Assembly: GCA_963675935.2 (NCBI GenBank)
Contig: OY780964.2
Location: forward strand, 558,001-622,000
Source of the DNA: G963675935 sp963675935
GTDB taxonomy: Bacteria > Planctomycetota > Planctomycetia > Pirellulales > Thermoguttaceae
Direction: 5' to 3'
Length of the DNA stretch: 64,000 nucleotides
The translations under genes were made by a program, and so were the position numbers. The stretch's first letter is position 1. Each line of letters starts with the position of its first letter. Under the pieces are notes generated by a model, which was not told where the DNA came from, searched no databases, and worked only from the letters and a program-made list of their open reading frames with translations. Below, piece by piece: positions 24,620 to 33,554 of the stretch.

Positions 24620-25678
24620 ATGGAGCAACTCGTAAGAACCCGGCGGAAGCTGCACGTCGCCTTGGTGTATAACGGCGATCGGGAATGCGCGCCGGACCAT
24701 CCGGAAGATCGCGGCGGAACGGCCGATCTCCGCTCGATGATCCGTCACATGGCCGGCGCCCTGCGCCGCGCCGGCTACAAAGTCACGGTGCTTCCGCTTG
24801 CCCGCGATTTGTTCTCCTTCCAACGAAAATTGCGGCGTCTGGCGCCCGACGTGGTTTTCAACCAGTACGACGACGTGGTTCACGGGGCGCTTTACGAAAT
24901 GCGTCTCTCGGCCCTGGTCCGCATGATGGGGTTCCCGATCACCGGCTCGCCCGCCTTGGCCCTCGGGCTGACCCGCTACAAATACATGACGGCCAGTCTG
25001 CTTCAAGGCGCGGGCATCCGTATCCCGTTCTGCACCGAAGTGCTCGAACGATTGGCCGACGTGAACCGGCGGGCGTGGCCCTTTCCGCTGATCGTTCAGG
25101 CGAGCCAAGAACACGCCGGAATGGGTTTGGACCGCGACTCGATCGTCCACACGAAAAAAGCCCTGCGCGACAAGATGCGCGTGGTGCTGCGCGAGTACAA
25201 GCAGCCGGTGCTGGTGCAATCGTTCCTGCCGGGCCGGGAGTTCAACGTGTCGATCATCGGCGGGCGGCGGCTCCGCGTGATGCCGCTGGCCGAGGTCGAT
25301 TATTCGCAATTGCCCGAGCAGATTCCGCCGATCATGTCCTACGCGGCCAAGTGCCTCGAAACCACCGAGGAGTATAAGAAAACATCGGTGATTTGCCCGA
25401 CGGAAGTCGAGCCGGAGTTGGCCCGGGAGATCATTTCGACTTCGTTGCGGGCGTTTCGCGCGGTGGGCGGCTGGGGCTACGGACGGGTCGATGTGCGGCT
25501 CGACGCCGAGGGACGCCCTTGCATCCTCGAGGTCAACTGCAATCCCTGTTTGGAAGACGGCTACGGGCTTTCGCGGCAGGCCGCGCGGGCGGGCATTTCC
25601 TATCCCCGGCTCATGCAGATGATCGTCAAGGCCGCGCTCGAGGGCATGCCCTACGACGCCGACGTGCCGATGATCTGA
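24620..25678 (+). CDS. D-alanine-D-alanine ligase-like ATP-grasp protein
   Basis: 352 residues. The N-terminal domain (LHVALVYNGDRECAPDHPEDRGG; YDDVVHGALYEMRLSALVRMMGFPITGSPALALGLTRYKYM) matches Ddl-like ligases. The ATP-grasp part has PLIVQASQEHAGMGLDRDSIV, VLVQSFLPGREFNVSIIGG and the metal/phosphate-binding end YGRVDVRLDAEGRPCILEVNCNPCLEDGYGLS. The family ligates a carboxylate to an amine via acyl-phosphate. In planctomycetes these paralogues often accompany peptide or metallopeptidase genes rather than murein genes, so the substrate is open. The start at 24620 follows GGGAGAA; a TTG 18 bases earlier is less likely. Confidence 0.82.
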   Translation: MEQLVRTRRKLHVALVYNGDRECAPDHPEDRGGTADLRSMIRHMAGALRRAGYKVTVLPLARDLFSFQRKLRRLAPDVVFNQYDDVVHGALYEMRLSALVRMMGFPITGSPALALGLTRYKYMTASLLQGAGIRIPFCTEVLERLADVNRRAWPFPLIVQASQEHAGMGLDRDSIVHTKKALRDKMRVVLREYKQPVLVQSFLPGREFNVSIIGGRRLRVMPLAEVDYSQLPEQIPPIMSYAAKCLETTEEYKKTSVICPTEVEPELAREIISTSLRAFRAVGGWGYGRVDVRLDAEGRPCILEVNCNPCLEDGYGLSRQAARAGISYPRLMQMIVKAALEGMPYDADVPMI

Positions 25679-25698
25679 TCGCGTTTTTCACACTGTCA

Positions 25699-25914
25699 TC
25701 ATACAGTGATGATGGATCGCCGTCGGTTTTTTTCCCGGATGACAAGATCGACTTCGCAATCGAGAATGCCGAGCAGATTCAGCAACTGGCCGAGCGACTT
25801 CGTGTAATTTGTTTGATCGAGCAGGCGATAGAATTGGGCAGCCGAAGTCCCCAGCCTGCGAATCAATTCGCGTTTGCCCAAAGGACAGCTTTTCACCCGC
25901 TGCTGGCAGGGCAA
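25699..25914 (-). pseudogene. Remnant of a small HTH (antitoxin/XRE-like) protein
   Basis: The frame encodes GKRELIRRLGTSAAQFYRLLDQTNYTKSLGQLLNLLGILDCEVDLVIREK, which looks like the helix-turn-helix part of small DNA-binding proteins in which a short 'RLGTS..QFYRLLD' helix pair is followed by 'LL..LDCEVDL'. No ATG or ribosome site is in place: the frame opens with TTG inside sequence that does not look coding, so the N-terminus is probably lost. The opposite strand is also open but unrecognised. Confidence 0.4.
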
Positions 25915-26031
25915 CCTCGATGGCGCGCCTTCCGGGGCGGCGCAGCCGTAAGAGGTTGAAAGAACGACTCCAGCGTCTCTTGTGTCTGCCGCTAGTGGAG
26001 TGAAATCGGCGTAGATTTCGACCCGGAGGGT

Positions 26032-26209
26032 CGTTTGATAATAGCCCAGCGATTCATCGCTGGGGAAAGGGAGAGGCCCAATAGCGAATCCGTCCCGTAG
26101 GGACGGTCGAACGGCGACGCCTCATTTTCGGTCGTCCCTACGGGACTTTTCGGGCAAAATTGGGATGCCTTGGCGTCCCAGCAGTAAACTGCTGGGCTAT
26201 TTTCAAACG
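26032..26209. repeat. Long compound inverted repeat (AATAGCCCAGC ends)
   Basis: CGTTTGATAATAGCCCAGC at the left is mirrored by GCTGGGCTATTTTCAAACG at the right. Between them lie the hairpins CCCAGCGATTCATCGCTGGG, CGTCCCGTAGGGACGG with its mirror GTCGTCCCTACGGGAC, and CCCAGCAGTAAACTGCTGGG. The region 25915-26381 holds no gene. Confidence 0.85.
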
Positions 26210-26381
26210 CCCCTACGGGGCAAAAACAGTCGTCCGGCTCACAAGTTTCCACAATTGTGAATCACTACACTAGCAGCTTGACTTCCCCAGGCTGCGATGA
26301 AGAATTCAATTACTAGAGTGCCGTGGGATTGGCCGTACGGCATGGATGGAACATTGGATCCTAAAGGAGATTGACTCGATC

Positions 26382-27059
26382 ATGCGTTCACACTCGATTT
26401 TTATGGGGATCGTCGCCGTCTATTTATTGACGCTGACCGGTAACGTGTCGATTGCCAAAGATGCCGACTCGGCCTCGGTCAGTCCCGAGGTTGCCCTGGC
26501 CAAACTCAAAGCGGGCAATGCGAGGTTCGTGGCTAACCCATTGAGCAAGGCAAAGCCGATGGCCCAGCGGCGTGCCGAGACGGCCCAGGCCCAGCATCCG
26601 TTTGCCGTCATCGTCGCGTGCGCCGATTCGCGGACGCCGCCGGAATTGATCTTCGATCAGAATATCGGCGATCTGTTCGTCATTCGCACTGCCGGCAACC
26701 TGATCGACGATCATGGCCTTGGAAGTATCGAATATGCCGTTGACCACCTTGGCGCACGGCTCATCGTGGTCTTAGGACATGAGCGATGCGGAGCGGTTCA
26801 GGCTGCGTTGGCCAGTCCCACGGCTCCAGGCCATATCAATTCGTTGGTCCGCGATATCCAGCCGGCTGTCGAAGCGTCAAAGACCCAAAAGGGAGATGCG
26901 ATGGCCAATACCGTGAACGCCAATGCCCACATGGTCGCCGAGAAAATCCGAAAGGAAGCCAATCTTGGCGAACACAAGGCCGCGGTTTGCGTCGTCACCG
27001 GCTATTATGACCTGGATACCGGCGAAGTCGAGTGGCCGGCCGAAAAGCCAATCAAGTAG
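26382..27059 (+). CDS. Beta-carbonic anhydrase, exported
   Basis: 225 residues. N-terminal signal sequence (MRSHSIFMGIVAVYLLTLTGNVSIAKD) followed by a beta-class carbonic anhydrase: zinc ligands C80, H133 and C136 in IVACADSRTPPEL and VLGHERCGAVQ, and the catalytic D82-R84 dyad. Also DQNIGDLFVIRTAGN and LGSIEYAVDHLGARLIVVLGH. It interconverts CO2 and bicarbonate, here in the periplasm. An in-frame ATG at 26346 would add 12 residues; the AAAGGAG at 26361 and the signal peptide favour 26382. Single gene between repeats. Confidence 0.93.
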   Translation: MRSHSIFMGIVAVYLLTLTGNVSIAKDADSASVSPEVALAKLKAGNARFVANPLSKAKPMAQRRAETAQAQHPFAVIVACADSRTPPELIFDQNIGDLFVIRTAGNLIDDHGLGSIEYAVDHLGARLIVVLGHERCGAVQAALASPTAPGHINSLVRDIQPAVEASKTQKGDAMANTVNANAHMVAEKIRKEANLGEHKAAVCVVTGYYDLDTGEVEWPAEKPIK

Positions 27060-27061
27060 CC

Positions 27062-27131
27062 AAAACGCGGCGAGCAAGCTCGCCGGCTAAACGGGTTCAT
27101 ACGACAATATCTTTTCTGAGAGTCAATAAAC
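27062..27131. repeat. GCCGGC element with conserved flank, inverted copy of 1510-1600
   Basis: AAAACGCGGCGAGCAAGC / GCTCGCCGGCTAAACGGG, then CTTTTCTGAGAGTCAATAAAC. The reverse complement matches the element at 1510 over its flank and left arm. The GTTTATTGA at its right end supplies the last codons and the TGA stop of the AraC-type gene. Confidence 0.85.
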
Positions 27132-27911
27132 AATCGTGTCACCGGGCAGCGGCGTCGCGTCGCGCCGATACTTCCGGCGATAGGCCGAAGGCGTCTCGCC
27201 CATCCGACGATAAAACTGCTTCGTGAAATAGCTCTGATCGTAGAAGCCCGTCTGCAAGGCGATTTGCGCGGCGCTCCGGTCGGTCGAAACGAGCATCCGG
27301 CACGCGGCGTTCACCCGCACTCGCAATAAAAACTGCTGCGGCGTGAATTGGAACAACCGCTTGAATCGCCGATCGAGCTGGCTGATCGAAAGATGCGCCA
27401 ATCGGGCCAATTGATGAAAGTCGATCTTCTCGGCGTATTGCGCGAACAGATGCGACACGACGGCCTCCATCTCCTGATAGGGCGCCAACAGCTCGCTCGC
27501 CTTCGCGACGTCGCGCATGGTCCCCGCGATTCCAATGACGCGGCCGCTGCGGCCGAACAGCGGAATTTTGCTCGACAAGTACCACTTCAGCGAGCCGCGA
27601 TAGTCGGGAATCAGCCACGGCTGAAACGTCACCGGCCGGCCCGTCTCGATCACACGGCGGTCTTCGGTCGCGTACTCGTCGGCCAGTTCGTGCGGGCTGA
27701 AGTCGCGGTCGATCTTTCCGATCATCGCGTCGGGATCGCCGACGCCCAACATGGCGGCCAGGGCGCGGTTGACGGCGACGAACTGCCCGCGAAGATTCTT
27801 CGCGTAAAAGTATGTGTCGGGCAGATAGTCGAAAAGCAGGCCGAGATCCCAGGGACGCTCGAGGCGTTCGATGAACCGGCGTTGGAAAGCGACGTTCGAG
27901 GCCATGCGCAT
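27123..27911 (-). CDS. AraC-family transcriptional regulator with PAS domain
   Basis: 262 residues. N-terminal PAS domain (LFDYLPDTYFYAKNLRGQFVAVNRALAAMLGVGDPDAMIGKIDRDFSP ... IPLFGRSGRVIGIAGTMRDV) and a C-terminal AraC double helix-turn-helix (LARLAHLSISQLDRRFKRLFQFTPQQFLLRVRVNAACRMLVSTDRSAAQIALQTGFYDQSYFTKQFYRRMGETPSAYRR). It probably senses a small ligand or redox signal and controls nearby carbohydrate genes. Divergent from the DUF1080-Gfo/Idh/MocA pair, which is a plausible target. Second methionine at 27905 has TATTCT 6 bases upstream and could be a leaderless start. The stop lies in the neighbouring repeat. Confidence 0.9.
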   Translation of the reverse strand: MRMASNVAFQRRFIERLERPWDLGLLFDYLPDTYFYAKNLRGQFVAVNRALAAMLGVGDPDAMIGKIDRDFSPHELADEYATEDRRVIETGRPVTFQPWLIPDYRGSLKWYLSSKIPLFGRSGRVIGIAGTMRDVAKASELLAPYQEMEAVVSHLFAQYAEKIDFHQLARLAHLSISQLDRRFKRLFQFTPQQFLLRVRVNAACRMLVSTDRSAAQIALQTGFYDQSYFTKQFYRRMGETPSAYRRKYRRDATPLPGDTIVY

Positions 27912-27989
27912 AGAATACCATTATTCGCCCACGGATTACAAGACCCCGCCGGACGGAATGTGATAGAATCATGACTGTTGACGAGTCGG

Positions 27990-28073
27990 AAAAATCCGTT
28001 ATTCTGAGCGCAGCGAAGAATCTCACGTGAGCCGCGATTCCACGAAAGATTCTTCGCTGCGTTCAGAATGACG
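27990..28073. repeat. GAGCGCAGCGAAGAATCT palindrome
   Basis: CCGTTATTCTGAGCGCAGCG and CGCTGCGTTCAGAATGACGG-type arms around GTGAGCCGCGATTCCAC. It sits in the divergent promoter region between the AraC/PAS regulator and DUF1080. Confidence 0.85.
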
Positions 28074-28128
28074 GGTTCCCCGTTGAAATCCCGCACGTTC
28101 CCGCCCCTACCGAATTGGAGACTAGCCC

Positions 28129-28872
28129 ATGCTCCGCCCCTGTGTCTGGCTGTTGATATTCTCCCTGACATTCGTCTTCTCGGCGCCGTCGTTCGCGGCC
28201 GCCGCCGACAAGGAATCAACCGACAAGGAAAAGGAAGAAGGCTTCAAGCCGATGTTCAATGGAAAAGACCTGACCGGCTGGGAAGGCGAGCCGGGTTACT
28301 GGTCGGTCGAGGACGGGGCCATCACCGGGAAAACCACGGCCAAGAAACCGCTCGACCACCCCTCCTACCTGTTTTGGCAGGGTGGCAAGCCGGCCGATTT
28401 CGAGCTTCGCGCCTCGTACCGTTTCGTGAGTCCCGAGGGCAACTCGGGCATCAACTTCCGCAGCGCTCGGCTGCCCAAGTGGGACGTGAAGGGCTATCAG
28501 GCCGACATGGAAACCGGGCCGAACTACACCGGCATTTTGTACGAATGCAACGGGCGCGAAATCGTCACCCAGCGCGGCCAGAAGATGGTGATTCACGAGG
28601 ACGGTCGCCGCGAAATGACCGTGCTGGCCCCCACCGCCGACTTACAGAAACACATCAAAGCCAACGATTGGAACGAGTACGCGATTATCGCCCGCGGGCC
28701 GGAACTCATCTTCAAGATCAACGGCGTCGTCATGTCGCACACGATCGACCGCGAGCGTGGCAAGGCGGCTTCTTCCGGCTGCATCACCCTACAAGTCCAT
28801 CCCGGCCCTCCCGTGACGGTTCAATTCAAAAACATCCGAATCAAAAACGCGGCGAACAAGTTCGCCGGCTAA
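28129..28872 (+). CDS. DUF1080 (3-keto-disaccharide hydrolase-type) secreted protein
   Basis: 247 residues: signal peptide (MLRPCVWLLIFSLTFVFSAPSFAAAAD) and one DUF1080 LamG-like jelly roll with GFKPMFNGKDLTGWEGEPGYWSVEDGAITG, NSGINFRSA, GYQADME and WNEYAIIARGPELIFKINGVVMSHTID. The family includes 3-keto-glucoside hydrolases acting outside the cytoplasm, and is massively expanded in planctomycetes. The last nine residues (KNAANKFAG) and the stop are encoded by a GCCGGC palindrome arm, so the native C-terminus has been replaced. The ATG is preceded by ACTAGCCC. Likely co-transcribed with the oxidoreductase 24 bases downstream. Confidence 0.93.
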   Translation: MLRPCVWLLIFSLTFVFSAPSFAAAADKESTDKEKEEGFKPMFNGKDLTGWEGEPGYWSVEDGAITGKTTAKKPLDHPSYLFWQGGKPADFELRASYRFVSPEGNSGINFRSARLPKWDVKGYQADMETGPNYTGILYECNGREIVTQRGQKMVIHEDGRREMTVLAPTADLQKHIKANDWNEYAIIARGPELIFKINGVVMSHTIDRERGKAASSGCITLQVHPGPPVTVQFKNIRIKNAANKFAG

Positions 28873-28874
28873 AC
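28848..28874. repeat. GCCGGC half-element encoding a protein C-terminus
   Basis: CGCGGCGAACAAGTTCGCCGGC then TAAAC, a half copy of the family, lies at the end of the DUF1080 gene and contains its TAA stop. Confidence 0.85.
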
Positions 28875-28896
28875 GACAACCAGAAAGGATCCTTCC

Positions 28897-30303
28897 ATGA
28901 AACGCACGCAAACGAACCGACGTGATTTTCTTCGCTCCTCGGCCGCTACGGCCGCGGCGGGGCTTTCGCTGCCCTACCTGATTCCTTCCGGCGTACTTGG
29001 CGCGCCCGACAAGCCGGGCGCCAACGAAAAAGTGCGAATCGGCGTGATCGGCTGTGGCGGACGCTCCCGATTGGTCAACGAGGCCGCCGACGTCAAGGCG
29101 TTTCAGGTTGTCGCCGCCTGCGACTGCTTTGCCCCTTGTGTCGAGAGATATGTCAAGGAAATCACCTACTGGGGCAAATTGACCGCCTATCAAGATTTCC
29201 GCAAAATGATCGAGAAGGAGAAGCTCGACGGGGTGATGGTCGAGACGACGACCCACGCCCGCGCTTGGATCGCCATCCAGGCGATGCAGGCAGGTCTGGA
29301 CACTTATATCGAGAAGCCGATGTGTCTGACGATCGCCGAGGGCCGGGCGATGGTCCGTGCCGCTCGCAAGTACAATCGGGTCACGCAAGTCGGCACGCAG
29401 CAACGCTCGATGCCGATCAACAATTGGGCCAGCGACCTAGTGAAAAACGGCGCGATCGGCAAGATTCTGACCGTGCTCGCGCCGAACTTCGTCGGTCCCG
29501 ACCGCTGGACCGATCAGCCCGGCCAAAAAATGCCCGACGGCGGAAGCGAAAACTGGTGGGATCTGTGGACCAACCAGGCGGTTCTGCGGCCGTATCACGA
29601 GCGGATTCATCACGGTTGGGATTGCTGGTGGGACTACGACGGCGGCGGGCGCTGCTTCGGCGTGACCGGCTGGGGCACGCACTCCTACGATCAGATCAAC
29701 CGCGCCCTGGGAACCGACGACACCGGCCCGACCGAAATCCTGCTGGAAGAACCGGTCAAGGTGAGAGACACCGGCAAGTTCGCGCCGGAATTGCGACTTG
29801 GCGGCATCGTCGATAAAGAGGACACAGGTGCGCCCTACCACGGCATGGCGAGGCTCAGCGGTCCCCGGGCGAAAGTCACCATGACATTCGCCACCGGTAC
29901 GAAACTCCAACTCCATCTCGACGGCGACCGCGGCCCCGGCCTGGGCGCGATTTTCGTCGGCGAAAAGGGCAAGATCGAAATCAATCGCGACAAAATCGCC
30001 AGCAACCCCAAGGACATCGTGCTGTCGAAGGACAACCCCGGCCACAACCGACGGCCAGAAACGGCCTATCACATCGAAAATTGGATCGACTGCATCAAGA
30101 GCCGGAAGCGATGCAACGCCGACATCGAGATCGGCCTGCGAGCGACGACGCTCTGCTATTTGGTCAACATCGTGCGCGACATCGGTCGAGTCGGCGAGCC
30201 GCTAAAGTGGGATCCGGCGGCCGAGCGGTTCACCAACTGCGACGAGGCGAACAAGCTGCTCGTCCGCGAACGTCGGAAGGGATACGAACTGCCGACGGTT
30301 TGA
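28897..30303 (+). CDS. Gfo/Idh/MocA family oxidoreductase with Tat signal
   Basis: 468 residues. A twin-arginine signal (TNRRDFLRSSAATAAAGLSLPYL) precedes the NAD(P)-binding domain (VRIGVIGCGGRSR, VVAACDCF) and the conserved YIEKPMCLTIAEGR lysine/proline motif, then the C-terminal sheet domain (WWDYDGGGRCFGVTGWGTHSYDQINRALG). Such exported oxidoreductases act on sugars or polyols in the planctomycete periplasm. Spacing of 24 bases from DUF1080 with AGAAAGGATCC as ribosome site indicates an operon; oxidation to a 3-keto sugar and hydrolysis by DUF1080 would be a consistent pair (inference). Confidence 0.93.
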   Translation: MKRTQTNRRDFLRSSAATAAAGLSLPYLIPSGVLGAPDKPGANEKVRIGVIGCGGRSRLVNEAADVKAFQVVAACDCFAPCVERYVKEITYWGKLTAYQDFRKMIEKEKLDGVMVETTTHARAWIAIQAMQAGLDTYIEKPMCLTIAEGRAMVRAARKYNRVTQVGTQQRSMPINNWASDLVKNGAIGKILTVLAPNFVGPDRWTDQPGQKMPDGGSENWWDLWTNQAVLRPYHERIHHGWDCWWDYDGGGRCFGVTGWGTHSYDQINRALGTDDTGPTEILLEEPVKVRDTGKFAPELRLGGIVDKEDTGAPYHGMARLSGPRAKVTMTFATGTKLQLHLDGDRGPGLGAIFVGEKGKIEINRDKIASNPKDIVLSKDNPGHNRRPETAYHIENWIDCIKSRKRCNADIEIGLRATTLCYLVNIVRDIGRVGEPLKWDPAAERFTNCDEANKLLVRERRKGYELPTV

Positions 30304-30339
30304 AGGTTTGCGGACTACGTTGTGCGGACGTCAGAATCG

Positions 30340-30535
30340 TAATGCGACATTTGAATGTTTAGCCGGCGGACTTGCCCGCCGCGTTTTCGGGCGACATCCC
30401 ACGCGGCGAACGAGTTCGCCGGCTAAACGATATTATACTGCGAACGGTTGAAATTGTCCGGTTTTTCCACCTCGCAAGAAATCGGACAAACCAAGCCGTG
30501 CAAGGTATTACAATACTTTCCTGATAGTCAATAAA
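30340..30535. repeat. GCCGGC palindrome split by a second element
   Basis: TAATGCGACATTTGAATG then GTTTAGCCGGCGGACTTG and its mirror follow the 21587 copy closely. At the right end, where 21587 reads GGCATTGCATTACTTTCC, this copy carries the 75-base element 30434-30508 between ACGATAT and TACAATACTTTCC. Nested insertion. Confidence 0.85.
30434..30508 (+). repeat. 75-base dispersed element TATACTGCGAACGG...CAAGGTAT
   Basis: Near-identical copies at 33467-33540 and 47179-47254 and a diverged inverted copy at 46827-46903. Inner arms TTGTCCG and CGGACAA and outer ends TATACTGCGA and GCAAGGTATA give an imperfect hairpin. Located 55 bases before the UroD-family gene. Confidence 0.85.
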
Positions 30536-30563
30536 CCAACAACCGGCAACCGAAAAACTCCCT

Positions 30564-31982
30564 ATGTCACCATCTGAAATCGAAGCCCTCTACCAAAACC
30601 GCCTGAATCGCTACGTCACGGCGATGCGGAACGGACGGCCGGACATGGTGCCCATTCGGCCGTTCGTCGCCGAGTTCACGGGCGTGTACGCCGGCTACAC
30701 GTGCCAGGAGCTTTCGCACGACTATCACAAGGCGTTCGCCGCCGCGCGGAAGTGCGCCGCCGATTTCGATTGGGACGCCGTCGTGTCGAACATGGTCTAC
30801 GTCTGGACCGGATTGACCCAGGCCATCGGGTTGAAATACTACGGGATCCCCGGCATCGACGTTCCGCCGGACACGGGTTTCCAGTATCGCGAGCCGCCGC
30901 AAAATCAGGCGTTCATGCGGGCCGACGAGTACGACGCGCTGATCGAAGACCCGACCGGCTTTCTGCTGAACGTCTGGCTGCCGAGGGTTTCGGCCTCCAT
31001 ACAGCCGCTGGGCAGTCCGACCACCGAGGAGCACAACCTTTCGTTGCTCAAGGGCGGCATGGCCATGATGGAATACTTCACCGCTTTCGGCGATCAAAAC
31101 GCCCGGCTGCGCAGCGAGTCGGGCACGCCGGGCGCCATCTGCGGCATCTTCAAGGCCCCGTTGGACATTTTGGCCGACAAGCTGCGCGGCTACCTCGGAT
31201 TGGTCGAAGACCTGTTCGAGCGGCGCGACAAGGTCGAAGCCGCGTGCGAAGCCCTGATGCCGCACTTGCACCATGTCGCTCGAATGACGGCCGACCCCCA
31301 ACGTCTCGCGCCGGTCGGCTATTGGATGCATCGCGGCGGCGTCCCCTTCGTCTCGCCCGAGGTTTTCCAAAACATCTACTGGGCCACGGTCAAGCCGATC
31401 GTCCAGTCGCTTTGGGCCGAAGGCATTCAAACGCTCTTTTACGCCGAAGGCAAGTGGGACTATCATCTGAAATCGTTCGCCGAGTTGCCGGCCGGCAGCA
31501 TCGTCTATCACGTCGATCAGGGCGACATTTTCAAGGCCCATGAAGTGCTGGGCGACAAGTTCTGCCTAAGCGGCGGCGTGCCGAACTCACTTCTGGGCCA
31601 GGGCACGCCGGACGACGTTCGCCGTCAATGCAAGGCGATCATCGACGGAGTGGCCCGCGACGGCGGATACATCATGGACGCCAGCGCGATCTTGCAGAAC
31701 GACGCAAAAGTGGAAAACGTCCGCGCGATGACCGATTTCACGCGGGAATACGGCGTCTATTCGTCGGGCCATTCCGAGCCGGCTGGACCGCCGTCGCCGG
31801 TCGGAAGCGTTGCGGACTTCTCCCTGAACGGTCGGAAGCGTCCCGGCGTCTGCATTTCCTGGGACGAGCATCGCAAGCGGTTGCCTGCATTGCCGGGCGA
31901 CGAGGGCGTGGTGCGCCAGGTTTGGGAACACATCGACGGCCTAGCCGACACGTTCATCTGGCAAGTGTTGTTGTCGTTCTAG
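30564..31982 (+). CDS. Uroporphyrinogen decarboxylase (URO-D) family protein
   Basis: 472 residues, longer than HemE (about 350). It has the URO-D/methyltransferase-A style barrel: MVPIRPFVAEFTGVYAGYT, FDWDAVVSNMVYVWTGLTQAIGLKYY, PLGSPTTEEHNLSLLKGG and the zinc-binding-type end YHVDQGDIFKAHEVLGDKFCLSGGVPNSLL. HemE's N-terminal PVWxMRQAGR signature is absent, so heme synthesis is unlikely. Related non-HemE members transfer methyl groups to or from corrinoid proteins. A corrinoid protein gene lies at 63594, too distant to count as an operon. Function unassigned. Confidence 0.75.
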   Translation: MSPSEIEALYQNRLNRYVTAMRNGRPDMVPIRPFVAEFTGVYAGYTCQELSHDYHKAFAAARKCAADFDWDAVVSNMVYVWTGLTQAIGLKYYGIPGIDVPPDTGFQYREPPQNQAFMRADEYDALIEDPTGFLLNVWLPRVSASIQPLGSPTTEEHNLSLLKGGMAMMEYFTAFGDQNARLRSESGTPGAICGIFKAPLDILADKLRGYLGLVEDLFERRDKVEAACEALMPHLHHVARMTADPQRLAPVGYWMHRGGVPFVSPEVFQNIYWATVKPIVQSLWAEGIQTLFYAEGKWDYHLKSFAELPAGSIVYHVDQGDIFKAHEVLGDKFCLSGGVPNSLLGQGTPDDVRRQCKAIIDGVARDGGYIMDASAILQNDAKVENVRAMTDFTREYGVYSSGHSEPAGPPSPVGSVADFSLNGRKRPGVCISWDEHRKRLPALPGDEGVVRQVWEHIDGLADTFIWQVLLSF

Positions 31983-32110
31983 CGGTTAGGGTTGAGGACG
32001 CTGTAATAGCCGGCTATCCAATACTTTGAGCGAGAGCCCGCCCTCGCCGGGATTCTCGAACGGGCCGGGCGTCGGATTCGATTCGCTCCTGGCTTTGCGG
32101 AAATACGTAT

Positions 32111-33148
32111 CTACCCCATCAGCCGCCCACAGTAGGCGAACTCGACGGCCAGCGCCGTGGCCATCGCCGCCACGTCGAGCAGCTTTTCCTGCTCCTGGCG
32201 TCGGCGCAAGCGCAGCCGCAACGCCCCTGCCCGATCTTCTAGTTTCAATAGAATCGCGTTGGCGTCGTTTTCGTCGAGCGTTGACCAGCGAATCAGCCGA
32301 TCGAGAAGTTCCTTGTGGCGTTTGCGCAACAAGTCGCGGGCAGGAATCGCCGAATTGCCCTTCATGCGGGGAAAGACCTGCCGGAGCTTGTCGTCGACGA
32401 ACCCCTGGGCCGCCGAGCGGAACTTTTCGGCCCGCTGCCCATAGTGTTCGGCCAAGGGCATCGTGATTTCCTCGACCGGATTGAGCAGCCGGCCGCTGGT
32501 CCGCCGGGGTGGCCGGCCGCCGATCCGCCGCATGAGCGCATCGACGTATTCTAATTTCTTCAGCGCCGGCCAATAGCGATACTTTTTGCGCCACGCCGAC
32601 CGCGGCGTGAGCCAGACGGCGAAGGTCTCGGCGAAATCCTCGTCGGGATGCTTTTGGGCATACGTCCGCCCGTATTGGCTGACGTGGACGTGGCGGACGA
32701 AGTCGCGGCTGAAAGGCTCCGGGTGGAACACTTCGCGGTAGGGCTTCGAGAACGGCCCGAAAACCGCTGCCCACTCGGGGTCTTTCCAAAGCCGATAGGC
32801 GTAGCTGATCGTGTGGCCCGCCTCGTGGCGAACCAACATCATCACCATCGTTTCGTCTTCGATCTCGCCAGTCTGCTCCTCTTCGATCCGCGCGAGCCGC
32901 TTGTCGGCCAGATAGAAGGGGATGCCGACGATCGGCACACGGTCGGGGCAACCCCAGGAGTCGGTCAGATAGAACGACGGGCGAAACACCAGCCCCTTCG
33001 CCTCGAATTCCCGATAGAGCCGCTGGGTGAACGGCTCCAATGGCGAGCCTTCGATCTTCAGTCCCAGATCGCAGACCCGCGTATGGAGAAGTTCACAGCG
33101 AACCGTCTCCCAACTATTGAACGGCGATGGGGCGTGCGTGGCAGACAT
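32111..33148 (-). CDS. Putative zinc-binding metallopeptidase
   Basis: 345 residues. The zinc motif HEAGH (H108, E109, H112) sits in MVMMLVRHEAGHTISYAY, and the downstream HPDEDFAETFAVWLTPRSAWRKKY provides the likely third ligand. No signal peptide, so probably cytoplasmic. This family is typical of planctomycetes and proteobacteria, where it is often associated with ATP-grasp (Ddl-like) genes such as the one at 24620, though not adjacent here. A TAGAAT hexamer 8 bases before the ATG (33157-33162) suggests a leaderless transcript. Confidence 0.8.
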   Translation of the reverse strand: MSATHAPSPFNSWETVRCELLHTRVCDLGLKIEGSPLEPFTQRLYREFEAKGLVFRPSFYLTDSWGCPDRVPIVGIPFYLADKRLARIEEEQTGEIEDETMVMMLVRHEAGHTISYAYRLWKDPEWAAVFGPFSKPYREVFHPEPFSRDFVRHVHVSQYGRTYAQKHPDEDFAETFAVWLTPRSAWRKKYRYWPALKKLEYVDALMRRIGGRPPRRTSGRLLNPVEEITMPLAEHYGQRAEKFRSAAQGFVDDKLRQVFPRMKGNSAIPARDLLRKRHKELLDRLIRWSTLDENDANAILLKLEDRAGALRLRLRRRQEQEKLLDVAAMATALAVEFAYCGRLMG

Positions 33149-33466
33149 TACCGTTTATTCTAAGGCCGCGGCCCGTGCCGTTCAACAAGGACACCCGCAG
33201 GAGACAGTCGAGACCGGGCGCTGGCCGAACGACTTTCTTGGTCGTCTTGTTGCGATGTAAATATGTTCCCTACAACAGGTTACGTTCCATTTTGGCAATG
33301 GCAACCGTGGTTCGGCCGATGTCCGATTTCCTGTCGCGGCTGTGCGATGTCCCGTGCGGTTTGCGCCGTTTCAACCACCCAAAGCACCCTCTTGCGGGTG
33401 GCTTGTCGCGAAAAATCCAAAAACGAGGCGGCGTTGCATGGCCACCCCCGCGGCGTGTATCCTGCT
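33149..33466. other. Gene-free gap
   Basis: No frame with family resemblance on either strand and no long palindrome. The left end must hold the promoter of the divergent metallopeptidase gene. The right end runs into the repeat cluster at 33467-33636. Confidence 0.5.
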
Positions 33467-33540
33467 TATACTGCGAACGGTTGAAATTGTCCGGTTTTTC
33501 CACCCGCAAGAAATCGGACAAACCAAGCCGTGCAAGGTAC
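33467..33540 (+). repeat. 75-base dispersed element, second copy
   Basis: TATACTGCGAACGGTTGAAA through GCCGTGCAAGGTAC, one base shorter in the middle than the 30434 and 47179 copies. Lies 134 bases before the TPR gene, in the same orientation relative to the downstream gene as the other good copies. Confidence 0.85.
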
Positions 33541-33554
33541 AACCGCTTGTCAAT

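Noticed and set aside
30564..31982. hemE (heme biosynthesis uroporphyrinogen decarboxylase)
   Set aside because: The protein is about 120 residues too long and lacks the N-terminal HemE signature, so only the broader URO-D family is assigned.
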